Positions 8,325-16,440 of a stretch of 64,000 nt of DNA are shown one piece after another. Every line of letters starts with the position of its first letter. Position 1 is the stretch's first letter. Both the position numbers and the translations under genes were made by a program. Below the pieces are notes generated by a model. The model did not search any database, was not told the origin of the DNA, and was given only the letters and a program-made list of their open reading frames with translations. The stretch comes from Sporosalibacterium faouarense (GTDB taxonomy: Bacteria > Bacillota > Clostridia > Tissierellales > VENL01), in contig NZ_JAETGO010000034.1 of the NCBI RefSeq assembly GCF_016765695.1, positions 216,129 to 280,128 of the forward strand, written 5' to 3'.

Positions 8325-10088
8325 TTAAAATACTGGTCTAATATCTAAGTATCTAAGAGTATCACGAAGTATATCATGTACTGCTGGTGCTGCAGTTACA
8401 CTACCAAAGGTATCACCCTGTGGTTCATCAACAATTACTAAGACAGCAAGTTCAGGGTTATTAATTGGGGCTAAGGCTACAAATGAAGAGTAAACTTTAC
8501 CATCTGCATATCTTCCATCTATAACTTTGTCAGCAGTTCCAGTCTTGCCACCTACACCATATCCAGGTAATGCTGCATTTATTCCCGAGCCATCTGTAAC
8601 TACTGATTCCATTATGACACGTAACTCTTTTGAAGTCTTTTCAGATAATACTTGACGTACTATCTGTGGTTTATATCTTTTAATTACTTCACCAGAAGAG
8701 TCCACTAATTCCTTAACAATTCTCGGCTTCATAAGCTTTCCATCATTTCCTATCGCTGAAATAGCTGTGATAAGTTGTAATGGAGTTATTGAAATACCTT
8801 GTCCATAGGAGATGGTTGCTAACTCTATAGGACCGATTATTGATTTGTTTTGAATAATAGCACTTGCTTCACCAGGAAGGTCTATATCAGTTGCCTCGGT
8901 GAATCCAAAACTTTTTATGTATTTGTAATATGTATCTATACCTAGTTCTTGTGCAACCTCAACAAATATAGGATTACAGGAATTCTGTACTGCTTCAGCA
9001 AATGTTTGATCCCCATGGGGATTATAGTATCTCCAACATTTTAGCTTTTGACCTTCAACCATAATATAACCTTTATCATAAAAGGGTGTATATGGTTCAA
9101 CTACACCTTCTTCTAGACCAGCAGCTGCAGTTATTAATTTGAATGTAGACCCTGGTTCATAGGTATCGCTTATAATAGGATTTCTCCACATTTTATTCCA
9201 AACAATTTGTTTTTCTGTACTATTTAAAGTTTCATAATTCATTTTAATCTCATAATCTATAGGAACTCGTGGATTATTGAGATCATAGGCAGATGTAGTA
9301 GCCATTGCTAGTATATCTCCTGTTCTAGGGTTCATAACAATGCCCATTACTCTTTTTGCCTTAGTAGCAGAAAGAGTACGGTCTAAAGATTGTTGTACAA
9401 AATGTTGTATGATTTCATCAATTGTAAGTACTATATTTATACCATTGGTCGGCTCATGAAATTTTTTAAATCCATAGGGAAGTTCTTTACCAGAACCATC
9501 TGTAACTTCAATTAGTCTTCCTGGCAAACCACTTAAATACCAATCATATTCTAGCTCAACACCAGCTAAACCTGTATTATCATCAGTTGTATGGCCAATT
9601 ATATGGGAAGCAAAGTTTCCAAAGGGATAATATCTTCGAGATGATTCAGTTAACCATATACCATTAAAGTTTTCTTTTCTTATTTTATCAGAATTTTCTT
9701 TGCTAAGCTCTTGTGCTATTTTTACTATATTTATATCTTGATTAAGCAACTTCTTCTTTATATCTTTTTCATCAACATCTAGAATTGATGACAGTCGTGA
9801 TACGATATCATTACCTTTTTTCGAATTAGTAATTTCCTTAGGGTTACCCCATAGTGTATAAGTAGAAACGTTTATGGCAAGTTCTTTACCATTCCTATCC
9901 ATAATGGCACCTCGTTTTGCAGGTACTACAGTATCGCGTGTTTGCTGTATTTTAGCTAATTGAACATACTTATCTCCTTGTACAATTTGAATCCAGCCAA
10001 GTCGAAATATTAAAAATGTGAAGGTGATATTTATGAATAAAAGTAGAACTACTAACCTTTTTTTTATGTGTTTACTAGATAATTTCAC
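8325..10088 (-). CDS. Class B penicillin-binding protein (SpoVD/FtsI-like)
   Basis: 587 residues: a single N-terminal membrane anchor (LVVLLLFINITFTFLIFRLG), a PBP dimerisation domain (about 50-240) and a transpeptidase domain. The three active-site motifs are present: GSTFK with the nucleophilic Ser near residue 313, SCN (NSCNPIF), and KTG (GGKTGTADK). It ends soon after the transpeptidase fold and has no PASTA domains, unlike many SpoVD/PBP2x proteins, so SpoVD versus FtsI is unresolved. It would cross-link septal or spore-cortex peptidoglycan. The start is GTG 10088, seven bases after GGAGGT; the in-frame ATG 21 bases upstream overlaps that site. No division-cluster genes lie beside it. 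Confidence 0.88.
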   Translation of the reverse strand: MKLSSKHIKKRLVVLLLFINITFTFLIFRLGWIQIVQGDKYVQLAKIQQTRDTVVPAKRGAIMDRNGKELAINVSTYTLWGNPKEITNSKKGNDIVSRLSSILDVDEKDIKKKLLNQDINIVKIAQELSKENSDKIRKENFNGIWLTESSRRYYPFGNFASHIIGHTTDDNTGLAGVELEYDWYLSGLPGRLIEVTDGSGKELPYGFKKFHEPTNGINIVLTIDEIIQHFVQQSLDRTLSATKAKRVMGIVMNPRTGDILAMATTSAYDLNNPRVPIDYEIKMNYETLNSTEKQIVWNKMWRNPIISDTYEPGSTFKLITAAAGLEEGVVEPYTPFYDKGYIMVEGQKLKCWRYYNPHGDQTFAEAVQNSCNPIFVEVAQELGIDTYYKYIKSFGFTEATDIDLPGEASAIIQNKSIIGPIELATISYGQGISITPLQLITAISAIGNDGKLMKPRIVKELVDSSGEVIKRYKPQIVRQVLSEKTSKELRVIMESVVTDGSGINAALPGYGVGGKTGTADKVIDGRYADGKVYSSFVALAPINNPELAVLVIVDEPQGDTFGSVTAAPAVHDILRDTLRYLDIRPVF

Positions 10089-10191
10089 TATGTAGACCTC
10101 CAAAAGCATATAAATAATTACTTTAAATATTATTTAATAGAGTGTTTTTTATAAATTGCAAGATTTGTTTATATGGTAAATAAACTAATTA

Positions 10192-10905
10192 TTATTCACT
10201 TCTTAATATAACGATATCTACTCTTCTATTCTTTTGCTTTCCATCGATAGTATCATTGGGTGCTATGGGTTTGTATTCACTAAAACCTGCAGCCGATAGT
10301 CTACTTGGGGTTAAGCCTGCTTCTTCAATTAAAAATTTTACTACATTAGAGGCTCGTGCTACTGATAAGTCCCAATTAGTAGGATATTTACTAGTGGTTA
10401 AAGTAGGTACAGAGTCTGTATGACCTTCTACTCTAATATTATATTTTTTAAAAGCTTCCTTAACTAGAATATCTGATATATCTAATAATACTAGCTTTGA
10501 TTCGGTCTTGATGTTAGCTTTTCCAGAAGAAAATAATACATTGTCTTGGAACCTTAATATTAATCCACTTTGGTCTAATTCGACTAATATTTTAGAATCG
10601 ACATTTTTAACTTTTAGATAATTTTCAAGTACATTTTTTAGTTCTACAAAGCTATTTTCAATTTCTTGATTAGTAATAGCATCATCATTTCGTGAATCAA
10701 AAACTGATGAACCAGACTTTAATATTCCTGGAGAACCTTGAAATGAGTTAACAATAGCTCTAAACTTTTGGGAATTAACTTCTGATATAGAAAAAAGGAG
10801 AATAAAGAAAGTAAGTAATAAGGTAACCATGTCACCATAGGTAGTCATCCAGTTATTTGTAGAAGGGTCTTCTATATCTAATGTCTTCCTATATTTTCTT
10901 GGCAT
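10192..10905 (-). CDS. motB: MotB/OmpA-family protein without an adjacent MotA
   Basis: 237 residues. The N-terminus has the MotB plug-and-helix signature NWMTTYGDMVTLLLTFFI, with the essential proton-carrying Asp at residue 25. The C-terminal half is an OmpA-like peptidoglycan-binding domain (VEGHTDSVPT, NWDLSVARA, NRRVDIVI). MotB is the stator subunit that anchors the flagellar motor to the wall. The best start is ATG 10905 after GGAGG; the ATG 15 bases upstream contains that site. No motA lies upstream: the 150 bases beyond hold only a terminator, and CsoR comes next. It may pair with a MotA encoded elsewhere or have another role. Confidence 0.85.
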   Translation of the reverse strand: MPRKYRKTLDIEDPSTNNWMTTYGDMVTLLLTFFILLFSISEVNSQKFRAIVNSFQGSPGILKSGSSVFDSRNDDAITNQEIENSFVELKNVLENYLKVKNVDSKILVELDQSGLILRFQDNVLFSSGKANIKTESKLVLLDISDILVKEAFKKYNIRVEGHTDSVPTLTTSKYPTNWDLSVARASNVVKFLIEEAGLTPSRLSAAGFSEYKPIAPNDTIDGKQKNRRVDIVILRSE

Positions 10906-10998
10906 TAAATTTACCTCCATTTAATATGATTCATAACTTACTAGTAAACATATATGCAAGAATAGTACCAAATCAAATAGAATTCTATAATCAATACA

Positions 10999-11050
10999 AA
11001 AAGCTAAGAATCTATATAAATAACTACATATATAGATTCTTAGCTTTTTA
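10999..11050 (-). terminator. Strong hairpin terminator after csoR
   Basis: A perfect 21-bp inverted repeat (10999-11019 with 11030-11050). Read on the minus strand, it begins 23 bases after the csoR stop and is followed by TTTTT. It separates csoR from motB. Confidence 0.75.
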
Positions 11051-11073
11051 CTATTATAGAAATTAAAATAATA

Positions 11074-11349
11074 TTATTTTATGAATTTTAACATTGTATT
11101 TATTAAATTGTTCATGACCTCATCTTCGCTATCATTATTTAGAGAGTCTTTTACACATGTTCTAAGATGATTTTCTAAAACTAATCCACCTACTTTATTA
11201 ATTGCAGACCTTACTGCTGCAATTTGAACCAAAACATCATTACAATATCTTTCTTCCTCAATCATTCTTTGAATTCCTTTTACTTGACCTTCTATTTTTT
11301 TAAGTCTGTCTAGCGTTGATTGTTTCATATTTTCAGATTCAAACATCAT
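11074..11349 (-). CDS. csoR: CsoR-family copper-sensing repressor
   Basis: 91 residues, all-helical DUF156 fold (LDRLKKIEGQVKGIQRMIEE at the start). With the start chosen here, the metal ligands are Cys36, His61 and Cys65 (RYCND; ENHLRTC), the same residues and spacing as the Cu(I) site of Mycobacterium tuberculosis CsoR, so copper sensing is likelier than formaldehyde or sulfide sensing. ATG 11349 follows GGAGTTGAT; the longer frame from 11379 overlaps the operator. A consensus sigma-A promoter and an ATACC...GGTAT palindrome lie just upstream, suggesting autoregulation. No copper exporter is adjacent; a Cys-rich copper-binding protein is at 29.4 kb. Confidence 0.88.
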   Translation of the reverse strand: MMFESENMKQSTLDRLKKIEGQVKGIQRMIEEERYCNDVLVQIAAVRSAINKVGGLVLENHLRTCVKDSLNNDSEDEVMNNLINTMLKFIK

Positions 11350-11359
11350 ATCAACTCCT

Positions 11360-11408
11360 ATACCCTTGTATGGTATCAAATTATATTTAATAAATATTTT
11401 AATGTCAA
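11360..11408 (-). promoter_or_regulatory. csoR promoter and candidate operator
   Basis: On the minus strand: TTGACA (11408-11403), a 17-base spacer, TATAAT (11385-11380), then the pseudo-palindrome ATACCATACAAGGGTAT (11376-11360) just before the ribosome-binding site. The -35 and -10 match consensus exactly. A GTAC/GGG-CCC-type palindrome over the start site is typical of CsoR operators; binding here is inferred. Confidence 0.7.
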
Positions 11409-11448
11409 TATATTATTATTTAATTCTAGAATCTTATTTATGTTTTTT

Positions 11449-11498
11449 ATAATATGCTTGATATACTACATGGCTATGTAGTATATCAAGCATATTAT
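11449..11498. repeat. Perfect 23-bp palindrome, 4-base loop
   Basis: Bases 11449-11471 are the exact reverse complement of 11476-11498, with loop GGCT. It lies between the divergent csoR and spo0E-like/mltG units. It lacks a clear U-tract on either side, so it may be a protein-binding site, a recombination remnant or a weak bidirectional terminator. Confidence 0.7.
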
Positions 11499-11576
11499 AT
11501 TAGATTTTAATAAATAAATGATTAGGACGAATGGTGATATTAGATGAAAGGTATTGTTTAACATAGAAATTTATTA

Positions 11577-11593
11577 TGGCATAAAATTTGCTT
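11577..11593 (+). promoter_or_regulatory. Sigma-54 promoter for the spo0E-like/mltG unit
   Basis: ATGGCATAAAATTTGCT with GG 11578-11579 and GC 11590-11591, exactly 10 bases apart. It is nearly identical to the site before LemA. The first start codon (11660) is 69 bases downstream. Confidence 0.72.
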
Positions 11594-11659
11594 TATTTAA
11601 TATTTAATACTATTTAGTGTTAGGCAAGTTTTTCAAATTATATACTAGGAGGATAAATA

Positions 11660-11818
11660 ATGAATAGTGAACTAATTACTTACTTAAATTCTAAGTTAGA
11701 AATAGCAATTGAAAATAAAGATGACTTTACAACATTATTACTATTATCAAGAGATATTGACGAAGTAATTAAAGGTATAACTATCCAAAAGAATCATGAA
11801 TTAGAATGGATGGAATAG
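11660..11818 (+). CDS. Spo0E-like small regulatory protein
   Basis: 52 residues, starting at ATG 11660 after AGGAGGATAA. The second half, LLLSRDIDEVIKGIT, fits the Spo0E family signature (L-S-x-x-L/I-D-x-x-I), in which the Ser-x-x-x-Asp segment dephosphorylates Spo0A-type response regulators in Bacillus. The protein is predicted to be two helices, as expected for that family. It ends directly before the mltG ATG, so the two are translationally coupled. The Spo0E call rests on motif and size; a generic helical hairpin cannot be excluded. Confidence 0.6.
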   Translation: MNSELITYLNSKLEIAIENKDDFTTLLLLSRDIDEVIKGITIQKNHELEWME

Positions 11819-12817
11819 ATGAAAAAAATACTTATTAAAAGCGTTATATTAATACTAATATTAATTTCGGCACTTAACATTTATAATAAATTTGCTTATA
11901 CAAATAATACGGAAGAAGTTTTTGTTAATATTGAGTCAGGTTCAAGTTTATCAAGTATATCAGAACAATTAAAAGAAAATGGAATTATAAACTCAAGAAA
12001 GTATTTCATTTTGTATACAAAACTAAAGGGGCTAGAGAATAAAATCCAAGCTGGCAAATTTAGAGTTCCAGCCAATATAGAGATGAATTTACTTTTAGAT
12101 AAGCTTCAAAATCCAGAGCAGGAATATATAAAACTTACAATACCAGAAGGATATACTGTTTATCAAATTGCAAGTTTATTAGAGGATAATAATCTAGTAC
12201 GAAAGGATAAGTTTGTGAAAATAGCAAAAAAGGGTTCAGATGAATTGCAAATAGAAAATAATTCAGAAGGAATTATCTATAGCTTAGAGGGTTATATTTA
12301 TCCTGACACTTACTATATACCCAAAGGGTTTCAAGAGAAAGAAATTGTAAAGATGACATTAGAAAGATTAGATGAATTATTTACTGAGGAATATAAGGAA
12401 CAAGCTGAATCACTTGAAATGAGTATTCAAGAGGTTATAACTATTGCTTCACTAATAGAGAAAGAAGCGGCAAACGACCATGAAAGAAAGACTATTTCTG
12501 GTGTGATTTATAATAGATTAAAAAGTAATATGCCTCTTCAAATAGATGCAGCAGTCATTTATGGAATAACAAAGGGTGAGAGTCATATCAATAGACTATT
12601 ATATAAGGATCTTGAATTTGATTCGTTATATAATACCTATAAATATAAAGGGCTACCACCAGGACCAATAGGTTCTCCTGGGTTAGCATCTATAGAAGCA
12701 GCTTTAAATCCTGAGGCCCATGATTATTTATATTATGTATTAAATAAAAATGGTACAAAGCATATATTTAGCAAAACATATAAGGAACACCTTAATAATA
12801 AAAACTCTAATAATTAA
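11819..12817 (+). CDS. mltG: Endolytic murein transglycosylase MltG
   Basis: 332 residues: N-terminal membrane helix (SVILILILISALNIY), then a LysM-like subdomain (VNIESGSSLSSISEQLKENG) and the YceG catalytic domain. The catalytic Glu lies in ASLIEKEAAND near residue 213, followed by VIYNRL and later GLPPGPIGSPG, all hallmarks of the family. MltG cleaves nascent glycan strands in the membrane and so sets chain length. ATG 11819 follows immediately after the Spo0E-like stop (TAG 11816-11818) without a clear ribosome-binding site of its own. The shared sigma-54 promoter implies induction with the other envelope genes. Confidence 0.92.
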   Translation: MKKILIKSVILILILISALNIYNKFAYTNNTEEVFVNIESGSSLSSISEQLKENGIINSRKYFILYTKLKGLENKIQAGKFRVPANIEMNLLLDKLQNPEQEYIKLTIPEGYTVYQIASLLEDNNLVRKDKFVKIAKKGSDELQIENNSEGIIYSLEGYIYPDTYYIPKGFQEKEIVKMTLERLDELFTEEYKEQAESLEMSIQEVITIASLIEKEAANDHERKTISGVIYNRLKSNMPLQIDAAVIYGITKGESHINRLLYKDLEFDSLYNTYKYKGLPPGPIGSPGLASIEAALNPEAHDYLYYVLNKNGTKHIFSKTYKEHLNNKNSNN

Positions 12818-12893
12818 CAATAAAGACTTAAAACGACGTGTAACTAGATAGAATAAGTATCAAGATATTATTTGAGATATCGGAGGTTATTTA

Positions 12894-13514
12894 ATGAATA
12901 AAGAAACTGAAAAAATCAAAAAAAGATATGATAGAGTTTCAAAAATTTATGATATTCTTGAACAACCTATGGAAGCTATGGCATTAAAGAAGTGGAGGCT
13001 AGAGGTTGCTAAAGAGTTAAAAGGGAAAGTTTTAGAAGTAGGTGTAGGAACAGGTAAAAATATACCCTATTATCCTGATGATGCTATCATAACAGGAATT
13101 GATTTTAGTTATAGAATGCTTGCTAAAGCAATAGTAAAGACAAAGAAACTCAATAAGAATGTAGAGTTAATTCAGATGGATGCACAAAATATGAGCTTCG
13201 ATGATAATACATTTGACATAGTGTTTACAACATGTGTATTTTGCTCTGTACCCGACCCTATAAAAGGACTAGAGGAGATAAGGCGTGTATGTAGACCTAA
13301 CGGAAAAATAATAATGATTGAACATGTAAGAAGTGATAACAAAGTACTAGGTCTAGTTATGGATTTGTTTAATCCACTAACTGTAAACCTATATGGTGCA
13401 AATATTAATAGGCGAACAGTAGAGAATGTTAAGAGGGCAGGTTTTACAAATGTTGAAGTAACTAATTTAACTAGTGATATTGTAAAGAAAATAGTGATAT
13501 ATAATGTGAAATGA
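12894..13514 (+). CDS. Class I SAM-dependent methyltransferase
   Basis: 206 residues with a Rossmann methyltransferase fold: motif I VLEVGVGTGKNIPYYP (about 43-58), acidic loop GIDFSYRML, motif II QMDAQNMSFDDNTFDIVFTT and a post-motif EIRRVCRPNGKIIMIEH. It resembles UbiE and phospholipid-methyltransferase relatives, but the substrate cannot be told from sequence. RBS TCGGAGG at 12881. It lies 76 bases after mltG with no obvious terminator and may be in the same unit. Confidence 0.85.
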   Translation: MNKETEKIKKRYDRVSKIYDILEQPMEAMALKKWRLEVAKELKGKVLEVGVGTGKNIPYYPDDAIITGIDFSYRMLAKAIVKTKKLNKNVELIQMDAQNMSFDDNTFDIVFTTCVFCSVPDPIKGLEEIRRVCRPNGKIIMIEHVRSDNKVLGLVMDLFNPLTVNLYGANINRRTVENVKRAGFTNVEVTNLTSDIVKKIVIYNVK

Positions 13515-13670
13515 ATTTGTCCATATGACATATAAACTAGAAGAAAACTATATATTAAGTTGTATCTAATATATACTGCTCTTATAACAATAGAGAATAA
13601 TGTTAACTCCATAATATGATATTAAATGAATACTATTCTGAATAGAAATGAATATAGTTAGATGTGTTAA

Positions 13671-13698
13671 GAGGCTGTCTTTTTACAAGGCAGTTTTT
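13671..13698 (+). terminator. Short hairpin with T-tract
   Basis: GGCTGTCTTTTTACAAGGCAG forms a 7-bp stem with one G-U pair and is followed by TTTTTTT. It lies 160 bases after the methyltransferase gene. Confidence 0.6.
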
Positions 13699-13850
13699 TT
13701 ATGCATATTAGTAAAGAATTTTAGAAGATTATATTTTAAATAAAATGTCAGATAAAACTTATAGATGTATTAAATAGAACAGAAATGTAAAATATGATAC
13801 ATTTTCATAACAATATCAAGAAAGTTTATTTGAATATAGTAGAAATTCAA

Positions 13851-13867
13851 TGGCATGAATATTGCGT
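13851..13867 (+). promoter_or_regulatory. Sigma-54 promoter for the M23 peptidase gene
   Basis: TGGCATGAATATTGC with GG 13852-13853 and GC 13864-13865, exactly 10 bases apart. It lies about 109 bases upstream of the GTG start at 13974. Confidence 0.72.
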
Positions 13868-13973
13868 ATATTTTAATCAGTCACTTTAAAGAATTAATGG
13901 GAAGGGGGATATTAATAATATCAATTTAATGGACTAAATTGTAATTACATATATTATGTAAGGGGGAAACAAA

Positions 13974-15311
13974 GTGAGAAAACTTATCAAGCCAAATTAT
14001 AAAGCGTTTATAATTGCTTGTATTGCTATAGTAGCAATACTTTTTGCTACCTATTCATTTAACATAGGATATGCTATTAAGATAGATAATCAAGTTGTTG
14101 GGATAGTAAACAATAAAAATGATGTTGCTAATTTAAAAAAAGATATTAATGAAAAGTTAGAAGCTAAACTAGATAGGAATGTTGACATACCACAAAATAT
14201 AACTTATGAAAGAGTATTTAAAATAGGAGAAGAAATATTATCAAAAGATAAAATGATAACAAAGATAGAGGAAAGTATTGACTTTAGTATAGAGGCTTAC
14301 ATATTAACTATAGATGGAAAAGACTTTGCTGTATTAGGTAATAAAGAACAAATAGAAGACTTACTAAATAATATTAAACTTAAATATATTAATAAAGAAG
14401 TTATCGATATAAATGAAATAGGATTTGTTGAAGATATTGAGATTAAAAAAGCATATGTTAATTCTAATATGATACAAAATATAGAAGAAGTCAAAAGCCG
14501 AATAGAAATACCATTAAAGCAAGTCAAAACATATGAAATTAAAAAAGGTGATACTATCTGGGATATAGCTATGAAACATGAAATAGATACACGTGAAATA
14601 GAAAGATTAAATCCAAATATCAACATTGATAATATACAAATTGGACAAGCTATAAATCTAACTTTTCCTAGATCAGTACTTAATGTTAGAATCATCAAGG
14701 AGCACCAATACGAAGAAAAAATACCTTATGAAACAACTTATGAGGAAAGTAGTGAACTATATGAAGATGATGTTAAAGTTAAAATAAGAGGAAAAGAAGG
14801 GAAAAAAGAAGTCATATCTGAAATAGTTTATATCAATGGAATAGAAGAAAATAGACAGATTATTAATGAAAAGATACTAGAAGAACCTAAAACAGAGGTA
14901 TTCTTAAAGGGTACAAAAGAAAGGCCAGAAACTTTAGCCTATGGTAATTTTATGCCACCAAGCAGAGGAAAATTAACCTCAAGATTTGGGCCAAGATGGG
15001 GAAGAACACATACTGGAATAGATATAGGGGTACCAATAGGAACGCCAAATAAAGCAGCAGATGGAGGAAAGGTTATATTTGCAGGTTGGAAAGGAAGCTA
15101 TGGGGAGTTAGTTATTATTGATCACGAAAATGGTTATCAAACTTACTATGGCCATAATAGTGTTATAAAGGTAAAAGAAGGTGAACTAGTTTATAGGGGA
15201 CAAGTTATTGCATTATCTGGTGCAACTGGAAGAGTTACAGGACCTAACTTGCATTTTGAGGTTAGAAAAAATGGTCAACCCGTAGATCCTCTTAAGTTTA
15301 TTAAGTATTAG
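13974..15311 (+). CDS. Cell-wall M23 endopeptidase with LysM and G5 domains
   Basis: 445 residues: N-terminal membrane anchor (IIACIAIVAILFATYSF), an N-terminal region of unknown fold, a LysM domain (YEIKKGDTIWDIAMKHEIDT, about residues 184-227), a G5 domain (about 235-312) and a C-terminal M23 peptidase. The zinc and catalytic residues are visible: HTGID, YGH and HFE (GPNLHFEVRK). The protein would sit outside the membrane, bind glycan through LysM and cut peptide cross-links. GTG 13974 follows AAGGGGG. Its own sigma-54 promoter and the nearby mltG point to wall remodelling as a regulated response. Confidence 0.92.
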   Translation: MRKLIKPNYKAFIIACIAIVAILFATYSFNIGYAIKIDNQVVGIVNNKNDVANLKKDINEKLEAKLDRNVDIPQNITYERVFKIGEEILSKDKMITKIEESIDFSIEAYILTIDGKDFAVLGNKEQIEDLLNNIKLKYINKEVIDINEIGFVEDIEIKKAYVNSNMIQNIEEVKSRIEIPLKQVKTYEIKKGDTIWDIAMKHEIDTREIERLNPNINIDNIQIGQAINLTFPRSVLNVRIIKEHQYEEKIPYETTYEESSELYEDDVKVKIRGKEGKKEVISEIVYINGIEENRQIINEKILEEPKTEVFLKGTKERPETLAYGNFMPPSRGKLTSRFGPRWGRTHTGIDIGVPIGTPNKAADGGKVIFAGWKGSYGELVIIDHENGYQTYYGHNSVIKVKEGELVYRGQVIALSGATGRVTGPNLHFEVRKNGQPVDPLKFIKY

Positions 15312-15485
15312 AATTTTATCTCACGTCCCTATTATTTTGAAGTCAGATATTACTGGTAATTAAAGTGAAGTGTATATTTGGTCAATAGATTTTATTGTGT
15401 TTTAAATAACACAAGTAGTGTAGAATATAACTCATTTATACAAATCAAAACTAAAAGTAAATACCTATAAACACTGAAAATATAA

Positions 15486-15502
15486 TGGCACGATTATTGC
15501 TT
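15486..15502 (+). promoter_or_regulatory. Sigma-54 promoter for the CCGGGHKH protein
   Basis: TGGCACGATTATTGCTT has GG 15487-15488 and GC 15499-15500, 10 bases apart, and is the closest of the five to the TGGCACG-N4-TTGCW consensus. The start codon is only 38 bases away. GTGTTTTAAATAACAC (about 15398-15413) is an imperfect palindrome 75 bases upstream, at a distance typical of an activator site. Confidence 0.78.
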
Positions 15503-15537
15503 TATAAATTAAGTATAAATTTTTAGGAGGTGCGAGA

Positions 15538-15705
15538 ATGGGTTGTTGCGGTGGTGGACACAAACATTATCAGAAAATGGATGAGCAAGAAAAACTTCGA
15601 ATGCAGAAAAACAAGGAGCAATCTGAGGATGTAAAAGCTCCGAATTTAATGCCAATACTTGCTTTTGTATTAGTTGCAGGCGTAGCATTTTATTTCCTTA
15701 GGTAA
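15538..15705 (+). CDS. Small CCGGGHKH membrane protein, unknown function
   Basis: 55 residues that match no family I can name. It begins MGCCGGGHKH, has a charged helical middle (about 12-34) and ends with one membrane helix and FYFLR. The twin Cys plus two His at the N-terminus look like a metal-binding site facing the cytoplasm or the surface, depending on topology. ATG 15538 follows AGGAGG. A second copy with the same start (MGCCGSGHNH) and end (MPI..., YFLR) lies at 34573-34725. It has its own sigma-54 promoter and a terminator that overlaps its stop codon, so it is a single-gene unit. Confidence 0.8.
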   Translation: MGCCGGGHKHYQKMDEQEKLRMQKNKEQSEDVKAPNLMPILAFVLVAGVAFYFLR

Positions 15706-15731
15706 AAGAATAGGACTCATCCTATTCTTTT
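15704..15731 (+). terminator. Terminator overlapping the small gene's stop codon
   Basis: A perfect 12-bp stem (15704-15715 with 15720-15731), loop CTCA, ends in TTCTTTT. The left arm includes the last bases of TAA 15703-15705. Confidence 0.8.
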
Positions 15732-15814
15732 CAATACCTAGTTTAAATAAGGAAATAGACTATATCGGGAAATTATTAGATTAAAGTAATTATATAGATG
15801 ATAAGGTGGATAGT

Positions 15815-16420
15815 ATGAAAAAAATAGTAATTATTATACTAAGTATATTAGTAATATCAATAGGTGCATATATATTCTTTGAAAGTGATGTTGGAATATC
15901 CTCAGATAATCAAGATTTCATAATAGAGAACGATAAAAGCGTTGAAAAAGAAGATTATAGTAATAAGAAAGAAATAGTAGAGACACCTCAAGAAAATAAA
16001 GATATAAAAGAAATACCAGAAGATGAATTGGAAAAGTATATAAGATATAGTAGTCAAGGACCTATAGATATAGGAATTTTGTATAAGAATGTAATTGAAC
16101 CTAATGATGAATATTTAATATTTGAAATGATGCTTAACAATCATTCTATTGATGTAAGTAATATTGATTATTCTAAGTTTGTAAGTCTCAGAAATGATAA
16201 AGGATTAGTAATTAAAGAAGGTTTTGAATGGGACGTCTTCGAAGGTAGCGGACACCATGTATTTGGAAGCTTAAAAATACCAAAGCAATATGAAGGTGAA
16301 AATATTATTGATGATACAACTGAGTATATTGAATTAGAGCTAAAAGGCTTTGAAGATACTATAAAAAGTGAAAAAAGTAAATTCCTTTGGAAAAAAGAAG
16401 TTCTAAGACCTTTTAAATAA
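15815..16420 (+). CDS. Membrane-anchored extracytoplasmic protein, unknown
   Basis: 201 residues with an N-terminal membrane anchor (IVIIILSILVISIGAYIFF), an acidic, lysine-rich linker (about 28-70), then a compact domain with alternating hydrophobic residues (about 75-195) that may be an immunoglobulin-like beta-sandwich. No known motif or cysteine. ATG 15815 is preferred because the in-frame GTG at 15806 overlaps the AAGGTGG ribosome-binding site. It ends 20 bases before the next gene and is probably co-transcribed with the beta-propeller and ICMT genes. Confidence 0.7.
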   Translation: MKKIVIIILSILVISIGAYIFFESDVGISSDNQDFIIENDKSVEKEDYSNKKEIVETPQENKDIKEIPEDELEKYIRYSSQGPIDIGILYKNVIEPNDEYLIFEMMLNNHSIDVSNIDYSKFVSLRNDKGLVIKEGFEWDVFEGSGHHVFGSLKIPKQYEGENIIDDTTEYIELELKGFEDTIKSEKSKFLWKKEVLRPFK

Positions 16421-16440
16421 CAAAAGGATAGGTGATGATA

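Larger units (their letters stand above)
13515..13973. other. Intergenic region with terminator and sigma-54 promoter
   Basis: 459 bases without a gene. It holds the hairpin near 13671-13698, then an AT-rich stretch and the sigma-54 promoter at 13851-13867, with a leader of about 95 bases before the peptidase start. GTATTAAATAGAAC near 13768 faintly resembles the palindrome at 15400 before another sigma-54 promoter. Confidence 0.55.
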
